Assembly (NCBI GenBank): GCA_016647705.1
Contig: JAENRU010000170.1
Location: forward strand, 682,001 to 746,000
Length of the DNA: 64,000 nt
Direction: 5' to 3'
Source of the DNA: Eucommia ulmoides
Taxonomy: Eukaryota > Streptophyta > Magnoliopsida > Garryales > Eucommiaceae
Position 1 is the first letter of the stretch. The number at the start of each line of letters is the position of its first letter. The translations under genes were made by a program, and so were the position numbers. Positions 35,136 to 48,292 of the stretch are shown piece after piece. The notes under the pieces are model-generated. The model was not told the DNA's origin. It saw only the letters and a program-made list of their open reading frames with translations, and searched no databases.

Positions 35136-35655
35136 TTAACATGGGGCCAGGATGAATAATATTTTCTAAAGAGTTGGTAAGGTCTGAAAACTTAATAGGT
35201 GTTGTCAGGGGGTCTAAATTCTCAACATGCTCTCTATAGAGGACTAAATAGTAAAATTCTCATAAAAAAAATTAAAATTAAAAATGTATTTACATAAATA
35301 AAATTTAAAATAAAAATTATGCTTTTACCAAAATTGTAATTCTATTACAGAAAGACCTTCCTTATCCCCAGAGAACCCCAATGCGAACTTTCTCATCAAT
35401 GCCGTTACTCATTTTCATAGAAATATTCATTTTCATAATTACCATTTCACTTATAGAGATCATGAATTGCTTATCAACTGTGGCGGGCCCCTAACAAAAA
35501 AATAGGACAATAGAAAACATAAAGGAAGTTATATTGAATCATTGAACTTCTTCCAACAAAAGACTACATAAATATATAACTGATTACAACTCTATTTAAT
35601 GAAAGAAAAAAAAAGAACATCTGCCACTGAAATAAAGCATAATCTAGCAAAAAGT
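35136..35655. other. 3' flank of the F-box gene
   Basis: AT-rich DNA. The portion next to 35656 should contain the F-box 3' UTR and poly(A) site on the reverse strand. No other gene seen. Confidence 0.6.
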
Positions 35656-37775
<2,120 letters not shown>

Positions 37776-37785
37776 TTAAATAGGG
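37776..37785 (-). promoter_or_regulatory. TATA-like box of the F-box gene
   Basis: On the reverse strand CTATTTAAGC lies about 80 bases before ATG 37697. A second CTATTTAAG is about 45 bases further upstream (37818-37826). Both are kept in copy A. Confidence 0.45.
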
Positions 37786-40371
37786 GCGATTTAGTTTTAC
37801 TTGTGGGTTTTAGGGGACTTAAATAGCGGCAAAATTCATATGATTTCAACTTACGAATTTTGAGTTTCCCAAATCAGGTAGGAGCAAAGAAGAGGGAACA
37901 TTCCCATTATCACTAGGATTCCCAAATCCGAATACTTTATTAATTTACAATAAGGGTTAATTACATTTCGCTCCCCTGTAATTAGGTTATTTTTCACTTT
38001 CCTGCCCTATAATATTTTCGTCACCACTTTATTCCCCGTAAAAAGGTTTTGTTTCACTTTACCCCTGATATAGGCCTAAACTATAGGAGGTAAAGGGCAA
38101 CAAAAACCTAACTACATGAGCAAAGTGGTAATGGCCTAGCTAGGTATGGCAAAAAAAAAAACCGAACTTATGGGTATCCGAGAGAAATCAAACCGAATGG
38201 TCCAGTTTGAAACCGATTAAATGGTTTTACTTTTGGTTTTGGTTTTAAATTTAGCAATCGAAGCGGTTTTGGTTTTGGGATAGTAATCTCGTAACCAAAC
38301 TACGTGACTGAACCGTGTAATCATGTAATCGATATATAATATTGTCGGTGCATAAAACTGGTATACACCTCGAGTATGGTCCAGTCGGATGACGGGTGGG
38401 TTCTTTTGTTAAGGTGGAGTCGTCGGTTGGAAATTCTTCGGGTGAGATGCGCTAGGTCTAGAGAGACTGACCTGCTATGTCCAGAGTCTTGTTCCTCAGG
38501 AAGTGTACCTGTAGAAGACTCAAACTGGGATTTTTTCCAGTGAAGCCCCTCTGACATGGTAATCAGTGTTCAGAGAGAAAATGTACAGTAATGCGGTAAG
38601 TAAACAAATGAATTTGCGCGCAATCTAAGTGTATTTAAGTGTATCTCAGGGTTACATAACTCCCGATATATATAGGCGTTGGAGATAATTAGTCGGGCCT
38701 AAACACGGTTAATTAGTTGAAACCTTGTGTTTAGCCGATAATTTAGGGCGTTTAGGAGATAATCATTGGACTTTGGCTTTTGGGCCCATTTGGCGAAACC
38801 CGTGGGCCTTTGTCAGGCCTGCGGCAGTGAGCTAGTGGAGGAGAGTGAAGATCCGTGAAATCCTGGCGAAGAAACAAGGAGAAAGGGGGAGCTAGTCTGT
38901 AATACCCAAAAAAATTACATTTTTGAAAAATATTATTTTATATAAATTTAATATTTTTGGAGGACGATTTTGTGAATTTACGGTACAAATACATACTTGA
39001 CAATTTTTTAAATTAAATGTTGAATTTATATTTTTAAAAAATATTATTTTGTATAAGTTGATATTTTTGAGATTGTTTTTTAAATTTGTGATATAAATAA
39101 TATTAGATAATTTTGGGGTGTTAAATGTTAATTTTAAATTGACGTTTAAATGTTTTAAAATTTTATGTTATTTAGAATATATTTGAAGAATTTTGGGATA
39201 TAATTAATATTTTTATTTTATTTTAAAGAGATATTAGATAAATAAAAAAATAAAAAAATAAACAATTTGATTTCAACGAAGAAACCACATGCAAATGAAT
39301 ATACGTGTATTATGGCTGTAGATTACACGTGGAGATCACTATAAATAATAATAAATATATCATTACGATCCCTAGTGCAGGGAGTTGATTATTTTCATAT
39401 TCATAATCAAATATGAATAGAAGCTATCAATAACCTAGGGAATAAAAAATAAATTAAAAAGAGGGGGTTGGGGGGTTGGGGGAGTGTTCTGGAAGGCTAG
39501 CCCACGAGTAATATCAAGGAACAAGGAGAGGAGATAAATGAAGTTAAGAGAATAGGATTTTAATTGTTTTCTTGAGCGATCGGTTCAGAATATTTTAATT
39601 CAGATTTTAAGTACAATTTTTAAACCACCAATAAGTGAGAAAAAACCACCAATAAAATTTTCTGTTAATGTAAAAAAAGAGTGTATTTAATTTTTTTAGT
39701 GTGTGATTTATATTAGTATTGTTGTTGAATTTTAACTGTTAAATTTTGTGAAATAAATATAATTATATGAAAATCATGCCAATGTGTTTTATTTGTTGCG
39801 TTAATTAAATATATGTATTATAGGAGTTGGAGTTCTACTGAGTATTAACTCATAATCTCACAGTTTTGATTGCAGGCCGGTAAGAACAAAACGGTGCCTA
39901 GAATTTTAATTAGTAGTTAATTTTTAATAGTCAAATTTATTATTTACTATTGTAAAAATTGAATCGATAAATCGACAAATTATAATTACCGCGGATATAC
40001 TAATCTATTGAACTGATAGATGAATTTAATAATTTGTATTAAGTCAAGTATTATGGGCCAATATTATTCGTGTATTATTTAATAATTTATTTTGAAAGAA
40101 ATGATAACACAATCGACACGGCAAGGAAGAGGGTATGATTTCCTGTTATGTTAAGTGCAATATCTAAGGATAACATATTAAATAATGTATACATAATCAT
40201 CAATTTAATAGCCTACATATTCAATTATAATTGTATTTAAGACTGAATCCTATCAAAAATAGCCATACTACTCCGGATCCTATCACCGAGATGGAGGAAT
40301 CGGATGATTAGGAAGAGGAAGAGGATACGTAAAAAGAAGAAAGAGCAAGGGAGGAAAATGGGTTTCAAGCG

Positions 40372-42204
40372 ATGTCGATGGCTCCACTTATGCACATCCA
40401 GACGTCGCCTGTCATGAATACCCAGAACGAGATAACCATGCAAGACAAAGAAACCCCCATGCAACCGCATACCAAATCGTTCAGAGATGCCTTAAAAGGG
40501 AGCAATGATCTTCCAAAAAGAATTCTGGAAGAGGTTTACTTTGATGAAGAAGAGGAGGATCCATTTGAAGAGGAAAGCCCCTCGAAGGAAAATGAAACTG
40601 CCCAGGGGGAAGGCATTCCGGAAGTTACCATCTCGGACTCTGTTTTATCCCAAATTAGGGAAAGGTGGAAAGACACCCTCATTATCAGACTCATAGGAAG
40701 ATCAATTGGATACAAAATCCTCTGTGACAGGGCTAGGGCCATATGGAAACTACAAGGTGACTTTGAACTCATTGATCTCAATTATGGTTTCTACTTAGCA
40801 AAATTTGATCGGATTACAGATGTGCATCGAGTACTCACTGAAGGCCCCTGGGTGATCTTGGATCACTACCTCACAGTTAGAAAATGGGAACCGGATTTCA
40901 GACCGGAGTTTGCAACTGACTCCCGTACGGCTGTCTGGGTCAGGTTACCAAACATCCCATTTGAATATTACGAATCCCCCATTCTTTATAGCATCGGAAA
41001 GAAGATTGGGAGGCCAATTAAAATTGACGGCAACACGGCGGCAGCCTATAGAGGCAAGTTTGCGAGAATTTGTGTGGAAATTGAATACGAGAGCTTACAT
41101 GGGCTATGTTACAGTTGCGGGAGAGTTAATCACAGAACAGAGATGTGCCCATATGAAAATTCTAAGGCGAACCAGAATATCAATTCGCCGGAAAAAAGTG
41201 AGAAGGAAACGGAGAAGACAACCGGAGAAGGGGCCGGCAATCCAACGGGCGTGAACATTGGGCTCGAGACCATGTCCAATCAAGAAATCAGTCCCCTAGT
41301 TGCAGCTACGACCCTAGGGGCTAATGAACCAGCCGTGGTTTCTGATGAGGATGATGGGTATGGGCCTTGGTTAGTTGTCAAGAAACAAAGGAGGTTTGGG
41401 AAGCCCAAAATAAAAAGGGATAACCAGGGTTTAACAAAGGGGCCTAATAACAGTGGATTATCTTATAGAGAAGTTGGGGAACAAGACAAGACTAAGAGAG
41501 CCCAGGATGCTAAGCCCAGGAAAAATGGGCCCAAAGGGGATTTCAATACAAAGGAGATGGGCAAACAGAAACAAGCCCAAGGGAACAGAAATCTGGTCAA
41601 CAACCCTAGTCAAAAGGGATGGTTCCAGAAGGCGTCTGGAACCAGAACGGTCATTTACAAGGGGGACTCTCATCTTTTGGGTAATGAAGGAGATCATGGG
41701 GCTCGAGGAAAGGAGATGCTTCCTATTCCCAAGCTCACGCCGGACGTCTTGATTGATCAAAGCAACGGCAGAGTTATGATGGGGGAGTCTGTGCAGAGAC
41801 CGTCCAATCAATCAAACAAGGGTACTCTCGATCTTCTTCCCAACCCTAAAGATACGGTCTTCTCGTCAATTTCTTCTAAACCCACTCCATGCTCAAATCC
41901 CACCCCAACTCCAATTCTGACCCGAAATTTGAAACCCCCAGACGATCAACTTAATCTGAGACCGAATTATGCAAGAGATACGAACAAGTCTCCTCCAAAA
42001 ATGGCCACTGTCGTTACTATTGGAGAAAGAGGAGGACTTGATGCAATGTGTAGAAGTGATTTGGATGATGGGAGATGCAAGATTAACCATGGAAATCATG
42101 GAGAATCAAGCCTCAGAAATATCATCCATGAAAATGGTGATGGAAAGTGTGGAAGCATGGGACATGCTGGTGATGAGGTGCATGAGCCTTCTGAAGCTCA
42201 GTAA
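40372..42204 (+). CDS. LINE ORF1: DUF4283 and CCHC zinc-knuckle protein
   Basis: A 610-residue uninterrupted frame. Residues about 88-235 form the DUF4283 domain common to plant L1 ORF1 proteins (RLIGRSIGYKILCDRARAIW, TEGPWVILDHYLTVRKWEP, VWVRLPNIPFEYY). A CCHC knuckle CYSCGRVNHRTEMC follows at 246-259. The rest is low-complexity, basic and rich in Pro/Asn/Lys, with no known fold. The protein would coat LINE RNA in the ribonucleoprotein. ATG 40372 gives the MSMAPLMH start. The last part overlaps the ORF2 frame, as is usual. Confidence 0.85.
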   Translation: MSMAPLMHIQTSPVMNTQNEITMQDKETPMQPHTKSFRDALKGSNDLPKRILEEVYFDEEEEDPFEEESPSKENETAQGEGIPEVTISDSVLSQIRERWKDTLIIRLIGRSIGYKILCDRARAIWKLQGDFELIDLNYGFYLAKFDRITDVHRVLTEGPWVILDHYLTVRKWEPDFRPEFATDSRTAVWVRLPNIPFEYYESPILYSIGKKIGRPIKIDGNTAAAYRGKFARICVEIEYESLHGLCYSCGRVNHRTEMCPYENSKANQNINSPEKSEKETEKTTGEGAGNPTGVNIGLETMSNQEISPLVAATTLGANEPAVVSDEDDGYGPWLVVKKQRRFGKPKIKRDNQGLTKGPNNSGLSYREVGEQDKTKRAQDAKPRKNGPKGDFNTKEMGKQKQAQGNRNLVNNPSQKGWFQKASGTRTVIYKGDSHLLGNEGDHGARGKEMLPIPKLTPDVLIDQSNGRVMMGESVQRPSNQSNKGTLDLLPNPKDTVFSSISSKPTPCSNPTPTPILTRNLKPPDDQLNLRPNYARDTNKSPPKMATVVTIGERGGLDAMCRSDLDDGRCKINHGNHGESSLRNIIHENGDGKCGSMGHAGDEVHEPSEAQ

Positions 42205-42247
42205 CCAGGAGTTTCTGTTTTCCCAATCTATCCCTCTCAGTTTTTCT

Positions 42248-45200
42248 ATGCGGATCCTCTCCTGGAATTGTCGTGGTGCTGGTAACAACCAGTTCCGAAA
42301 CTCGTTTCGGGACATCTTTAATTCAAAAAAACCTGATATGGTGATTTTGCTAGAGACTAAGGTGAACTTTGACTCTATGGGGAATTTTTTTACTACCTTG
42401 GGGCTGAAAGCTGTGACCTACATCGACCCTATTGGCCGGTCTGGTGGGATATGGATGTTATGGAACCCAGATGAAGTCTCGGTCAATCAAATTCATGCCA
42501 CTAACCAGGTGATTCATGCTAAAGTTGCTAAAGTGGGTTTTGACAATTGGGTACTTTCAGCTATCTATAGAAACCCAAACCCCAGTCGGAGAAGAGATCT
42601 CTGGGAAGAGATGAAAAGATTTTCCCAGTCCAATGATTCTCCCTGGTTAGCGGTGGGTGACTATAATGATATCTGCTCCCAGGCAGAGAAATTTGGAGCT
42701 GCTAGTACACAGGACATTCGTTGCATTAACATCTTCAATGCCAATATTTCCTGCTGTGGTTTGAATGATCTGGGCGCCAGCGGGCCTGCTACTACTTGGT
42801 CTGGAATGGCTCAAAATGGGCTAAGGATCAACAAAAGGCTGGACCGTGCTTTAGCCAATGATCAATGGTGTACCTCTTTTCCTAATGCTAGGGTGGAAAA
42901 CCTCCTACGTACGTATTCTGACCACTCTCCTATTCTCATTCATGCTCTTGGGGTTAGTTTGAACAATCACTCCCACCCGTTTAGATTTGAAGCTATGTGG
43001 CTTGAACACCCCTGCTTTGAATCTTTTCTGGAGGAAAATTGGTCTAACGATTTTAATAACTTGGAAAATAATTTAGATAACTTTAGAAAGGAAGTTCTCA
43101 TATGGAATAGAAACGTTTTTGGTAACATCTTCAAAATCAAGAAGCATCTTCTGGCTAGAATCTATGGGATTCAAAAGCACCGGGATACTAAGTATTCCAG
43201 CTGGTTAGATGCTTTGGAAAAAGATCTTAAAAATCAATTTGCTGAGATTTTGCGTAAAGAGGAAATTCTCTGGCACCAAAAATCTAGAATAAGTTGGCTT
43301 AATGTTGGGGATAAGAACACTAAATTCTTCCATGCTGCTACTAATCAAAGACGTAGGAAGAATAGAGTGTCTATGATTAAAAACAATCACAATGAATGGC
43401 TAGATAGTCAGGAGGACATTAAGATTCATGTCAGGGGATATTTCCAGGATCTCTTCTGTGAAAATTCTTCTGTGCAAACTAGCCCTCTCTTTGATAATCA
43501 ACTCTGTGTCAACCCTATCCAGTCTTGTGATCACCCCTTCCTTTATTCGGTGCCAGATGATGGGGAGATAAAATTTAACCTATCTAATATGGGGGACCTA
43601 AAAGCCCCAGGCCCAGATGGATACCAAGCCATCTTCTATAAAAGGAACTGGGAAAAGGTGGGTAAAAACCTATGTGATTTTATCAAAGCCTGTTTTAATG
43701 ATAGGGATTTACCACCCATGATGAATGAGACATTTATTGTTCTTATCCCCAAAGTTGACATTCCAGAAAAAATCAATCAATTCTGTCCGATTAGTCTATG
43801 TAATGTGCCTTACAAATTGGTTACAAAAAATCTGGTTACTAGACTAAGACCCTACCTGTTTAATATCATTGGTCCCTTCCAAAGTAGCTTCATACCAGGC
43901 AGACAAACTACAGACAACATTATTATTGCTCAAGAAATGATTCATAAACTCAGGAAATCTAAGAGCAAGCAGGGGGGGATGATTTTAAAAATTGACTTAG
44001 AAAAAGCTTATGACAAGTTGAATTGGGATTTCTTAGAAAATACTCTTATCTTCTTCAACTTTCCCTCTAATTGGATTAATCTTGTTATGAACTGTGTTAG
44101 GAAAGCTGTGGCGAGAGTTCTTTGGAATGGGGAACCCCTTGAGGAGTTTCCTCTCAAAAGAGGTCTCCACCAAGGGGATCCCCTATCCCCGTATTTGTTT
44201 GTTCTATGCATGGAAAGGCTATCTCTCTTGATATCTGAAGAAGTTTCAAACAAAAGATGGAAAGGTTTGAAAGTGGCTAAAAAGGGACCTGTTTTATCCC
44301 TTTTCTTTTTGCTGATGATATTCTGTTATTTGCTAAAGCTGATGAAGAGTCTTGCAGGGCTATTCAATCTATCTTCGCGGCTTTTTCTGCAGTTTCTGGT
44401 CTGACCATTAATTTTGATAAATCGAAATTGTTTGTTGCCCCTAGAGTTAATAATGTTCTTGCTCGGGAGATTAGCAATAAATTAAATATCCGGATGTGCA
44501 AGGATTTGGGAACCTACTTAGGTACCCATCTTATTTTGGACAGACTAAAAGGGAGTCAGGTTAATGTTATATTAGAAAAAATGCAAAAACGATTCTCAAA
44601 TTGGAAAGCAAAGAATTTATCTATAGCAGGACGTGCCACTCTGATTAAGTCAGTGCTAACGTCGATTCCTTTATATTATATGCAAACCATTCCCGTTCCC
44701 CTTCTATTTTGTGATAAGATAGACAAATTGGTCAGAAGCTTTCTCTGGGGAGATTCGGATGGTTGCAGGAAATATCACCTTGTCGGCTGGGATAAGGTAT
44801 GTGCTCCTACTAGCATGGGAGGCCTAAATATTAGAAAGGCCAGATTTATTAATGCTGCTTTTATGGCTAAACTCGCGTGGAATATTACGTTAAAAAGAAA
44901 AAATTCTCTGTGGGTTGATGTTTTTATGAATAAATACAATATTGATAGAAACCCAAGAAATTGGAAGAAACTCAATGGTGGATCTCATATTTGGAGGGGT
45001 GTTTATCATTCTCGCCCTATCATTGCCAAAGGTATAAAATGAAAAATTGGTAATGGTGTTAATGTTAACCTTTGGACTGATTGGTGGTGTGGGAATGGTC
45101 TGCTAGGCAATGATGAACTCCAACAAAATTTTGATCTTAAAGTTGCTGATATTTTGGATGATTCTGGTAGTTGGTTTCTTCTGCCAATCATTAACCTTAT

Positions 45201-46342
45201 TTCGGATGGTCAAGCCAATGACATCCTGAGTTCTGAGCCCCCAAATTTTTTGGAAGAAGATGTAGCCATCTGGCTTCCGGAAAATTCGGGAAAATTCACA
45301 GTTAAATCTGCCTATGCTTTAGCGGCGAATTTCATTGCTCCCAATTCCACTTTCAAATGGGAGTGGATTTGGAAGTTAAAAATCCCGCAATCAATTAAAT
45401 TCTTTTTGTGGAAAATATTTCATAAGCGGCTTTTAACAAATGAAATGAGAGCTAAATGGTCTATGGATATGTCAGCCATTTGCAAGAGGTGTAATGGAAG
45501 CATTGAATCCATCGACCATGCCCTAAAAAACTGCCCTAAGGCATGGACTGTTTGGGCCATGTTCCTTGACAGGAATAGCTTGTGGCGCGATTAAGACATG
45601 AGTATCCAAAATTGGATTACTAAATACACCAAAAGAAAATCCATCAATCCATCGTCATTTTACCTGTTTGTGGCTATCTTATGGAATATCTGGAAAAGTC
45701 GCAACAAAGAAGTCATTGAAGGGACCAATATGGATTCCCACGTTATTGCTTCTAAAATTAACCGTTGTGCGCGGGATATGTTGGAAGCGTTTCACCGTCC
45801 CAAGTCCTATAATGGCACTATTTTTATTCCGAACACTAAATGGATTCCTCCTATTGCAGGTCAGATAAAACTAAACACGGATGGCAGTGCGCGTGGCAAT
45901 CCGGGGGAGAGGCGGTTTTGGAGGGCTGTTCAGGAACAAAGAAGGGGTTTGGCTGATCGGCTACTTTGGGCATCTAAGTACTTGCAATAGCTTGGAGGCA
46001 GAGATAAGAGGTATACATGCGGGTATATGCCTGGCGATTTCTAGGGGATATGAGAGAGTCATTGTCGAATCTGATTCTCAGGAAGCCATCGACCTTATCA
46101 AAGGGGACTGTCCGGAAACTTATCTCTTAAGAGGATGGATTATGGAATGCAAATTCATCGCTGAGAATCATGACTTCGAGTTTCGCATTGTCAGAAGGGA
46201 GAACAATCGATGCGCGGATTTTCTCGCTCGAATGGGAACTAACAACATATCAGACGTGCACTATCCGGAAGAACCTCCGGAAGGCATCGAGAACTTCCTG
46301 CTAGCAGATATGGAGGCGGAAGGCAGCTCGTCTAGTTGCTAG
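42248..46342 (+). pseudogene. LINE ORF2: endonuclease, reverse transcriptase, zf-RVT and RNase H
   Basis: Domains in order: AP-like endonuclease from MRILSWNCRGAGNN (42248) with LLETK, GDYNDI and YSDHSPI; reverse transcriptase with ISLCNVPYKLVTK, LKIDLEKAYDKLNW and the HQGDPLSPYLFVLCMERL block; the catalytic FADD motif near 44315 is in another frame after a shift near 44297. The zf-RVT region (FFLWKIFHKRLLTNE, CKRCNGSIESIDHAL) and RNase H (LNTDGSARGNPG, VESDSQEAIDLI, RRENNRCADFLARMG, stop near 46342) follow. Further breaks: a stop near 45042, a stop near 45594 and a frame change near 45905. It would cut the target site and copy LINE RNA; this copy cannot. Confidence 0.88.
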
Positions 46343-47218
46343 TTTTTGTTTCGTCTTTTTTCTACCAAAAATAAATAAAAATAAATAATTATAATTCAAC
46401 TTATTATTTATTGTTATAAAATATGATTCAATAATTCGATTTGTAATAATTGTAATCATTTAAAATATATGATTGCCGTAAATATTTATAATTATATAAA
46501 TAGTTGAATATGAATCAGATTTGGCCTCAGATTGTGGATTTTGGGATATTATGGGATTTCACAAATATATGATTATGTAATTAGTGTATATTAGTGAATT
46601 ATATCATGGGATTCCGGATATAACATATTATATTATATTAGTGATAATATATTAGTGAATCATAATATAATAGTTAATCAAGTGGTGCCATTAGTTGAAT
46701 TCCTATTTAAATTTGTAATAGTTGTATTTATTATTCACCATTGTAAAATTGTTTGGATAAGTTGATAAATGATAAATCTCGATAATTATAATAATCGCCG
46801 CTGCATTGTAAATTAAAATATTTTTATAAAACGAATTATTAATTGTCGCTGGCACATTAATTTTTTTTTACTAAGATTGTCATAGAATAAAATATTGATT
46901 GATCGGTTTCAGTGTTAGTTCTCCAAGGGGAGAAACTGTGTGGCGATCTTGGAAAACCAGGTCATTACACGGTCGAGTTGAACGGTTGAGTCCCTGAAAC
47001 TGACCGCCCAGGGTAGGGCGCAGAGCTCAGAGCGGCGCATCCCTGCGGGGCTCCTCGCTCCTCCCTGGATGCAAATGAGGTTCCATTGAGGAGACGTGGT
47101 CGGCGTATACTCCAGTGTGGCGTTTATGGATTTCGGAATGCGTCCCTATCACTACAACGATAGACATATGGTTGGGTCCCAAGTGCTAACTCAAAGGTGC
47201 CCGAAAATACCCTTATCA

Positions 47219-47367
47219 GTTGCCCCTTAGCCCTGTACGGCGAGGGAAATGAGGCGGTCAGGGATATCAATTCCTGGCTGGAATGGGCGTCTTGGAGACT
47301 TTGAAACGTGAGAAACACCTCTGATCGACATTTTTCCGAGAGTTAGTTTTCCTCTGTGGAGCTTATT
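47219..47367. other. Tat internal DNA next to 3' LTR
   Basis: Short non-coding stretch between the 3' LTR and the tandem repeats; no gene seen. Confidence 0.5.
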
Positions 47368-47690
47368 TGAAATAGGCCTCCATACGGTCGGGGTCTGGAG
47401 TCAAGTAGCACGGCAGGGCGATCCCGAATTTCTTCAATTTCCAGGGCGTCGCTTTTCCCACGATTAGAATTTTTGAGGAACTAATCTGAAATAGGCTCCC
47501 ATACGGCAGGGGTCTGGGATCAGGTAGCACGACAGGGCAGTCCCGAATTTTTTCAATTTCCAGGGCGTCGCTTTTCCCACTATTAGAATTTTTGAGGAGT
47601 TAATTTGAAATAAGCTCCCATACGGCCGGGGCCTGGGGTTAGGTAGCACGGCAGGACGGTAACAATATTTTTTTTTTATTTTTAGGGCGA
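47368..47690. repeat. 119-bp tandem repeat, about 2.7 copies, in the Tat 3' untranslated region
   Basis: Copies start at 47368, 47487 and 47606 with the word TGAAATA-GC-CCCATACGG and share CGGGGTCTGG and TTTCCAGGGCGTCGCTTTTCCCA. The spacing is 119 bp twice. Such repeats in this part of Tat-lineage elements are known as a source of new satellites. Confidence 0.92.
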
Positions 47691-48068
47691 CACATGTTCA
47701 CCGTGAAGAAGCCCTAAGCACAGCCACGGAGAAAATTGAGATAAGCCCAAGAGGGGGAGCGCGCTCTGAGCGCACGAGGGGTCGAGTCACCCCGATTACA
47801 CTGCAGGACGGGCTGCTGGCCCATGGCCAGCACACACTAGCCATGGTCCAGCATACGGGCCAACGTGGCGTTGGCTCTTTGGGGACCAGTGTGGCGCTAG
47901 CCCCAAGGGACTAGTAGGCGCTAGTCCCCAAGGGGCCAGCGCCTGTGCTGGTCTCTTTGGGGGCCAGCACACCCTGCTGTCCCCAAAAAAAAACCAACTG
48001 GCGCACATATGCGCTTGGTGCAGCCGGTGCGTCTATCGATGCACCCGTCGATTCAGGGCCAATTTTCT

Positions 48069-48076
48069 TATAAATA
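48069..48076 (+). promoter_or_regulatory. TATA box facing the antisense gene region of the Tat element
   Basis: TATAAATA on the plus strand, opposite to gag-pol, followed by a C/T-rich possible leader (48100-48210) and the antisense coding region further right. The spacing and direction fit a promoter for the antisense gene. Inferred only from sequence. Confidence 0.55.
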
Positions 48077-48292
48077 GAGAGAGAACCTCATTTAAATGCG
48101 TTCGAGTTCTCTGGGCACTTGCTTTCTAAGAAGTTTCTCTGCACGGTATTTTTATTTTTGAAATGTTTTCTCACATTTCTAGCTCTCAATATTCTTTCTT
48201 CTCTTAGAGTAGCTCAGGGAGCAGTTTAGGCTCCGGCACGTTGGAGTGAGCCTCCCCCTCTGCTGAGGATGCCGAACGGCGCACGGGGCCCT

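Larger units (their letters stand above)
40233..46386 (+). mobile_element. L1-clade LINE with RNase H, nearly full length
   Basis: About 6.15 kb with two ORFs and an A-rich tail (AAATAAATAAAAATAAAT) at 46367-46386. AATTATAATT at 40223-40232 and 46387-46396 may be the target duplication, though it is AT-rich. ORF1 is intact. ORF2 has about four disruptions, so the copy is dead but fairly young. It sits inside the T1 solo LTR. Confidence 0.9.
38898..46969 (+). mobile_element. Solo LTR, family T1, split by a LINE
   Basis: Starts TGTAATACCC and ends GGTCATTACA; matches the LTR at 6832-8736 in the order of its segments (for example TATTTTATATAA-TTTAATATTTTTGG and the GGGGAGAAACTGTGTGG end). Without the LINE it is about 1.9 kb. 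Flanks TAGTC and CGGTC match only at GTC, so the target duplication is weak; the insertion itself is clear against the uninterrupted right Tat LTR. Confidence 0.8.
38343..47218 (-). repeat. Tat 3' LTR (left), split by a solo LTR and LINE
   Basis: 38343-38897 and 46970-47218 together correspond to the uninterrupted right LTR 59025-59825 (shared GGAAATTCTTCGGGTGAGATG, ACTGACCGCCCAGGG, TCCAGTGTGGCGTTT). Confidence 0.9.
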
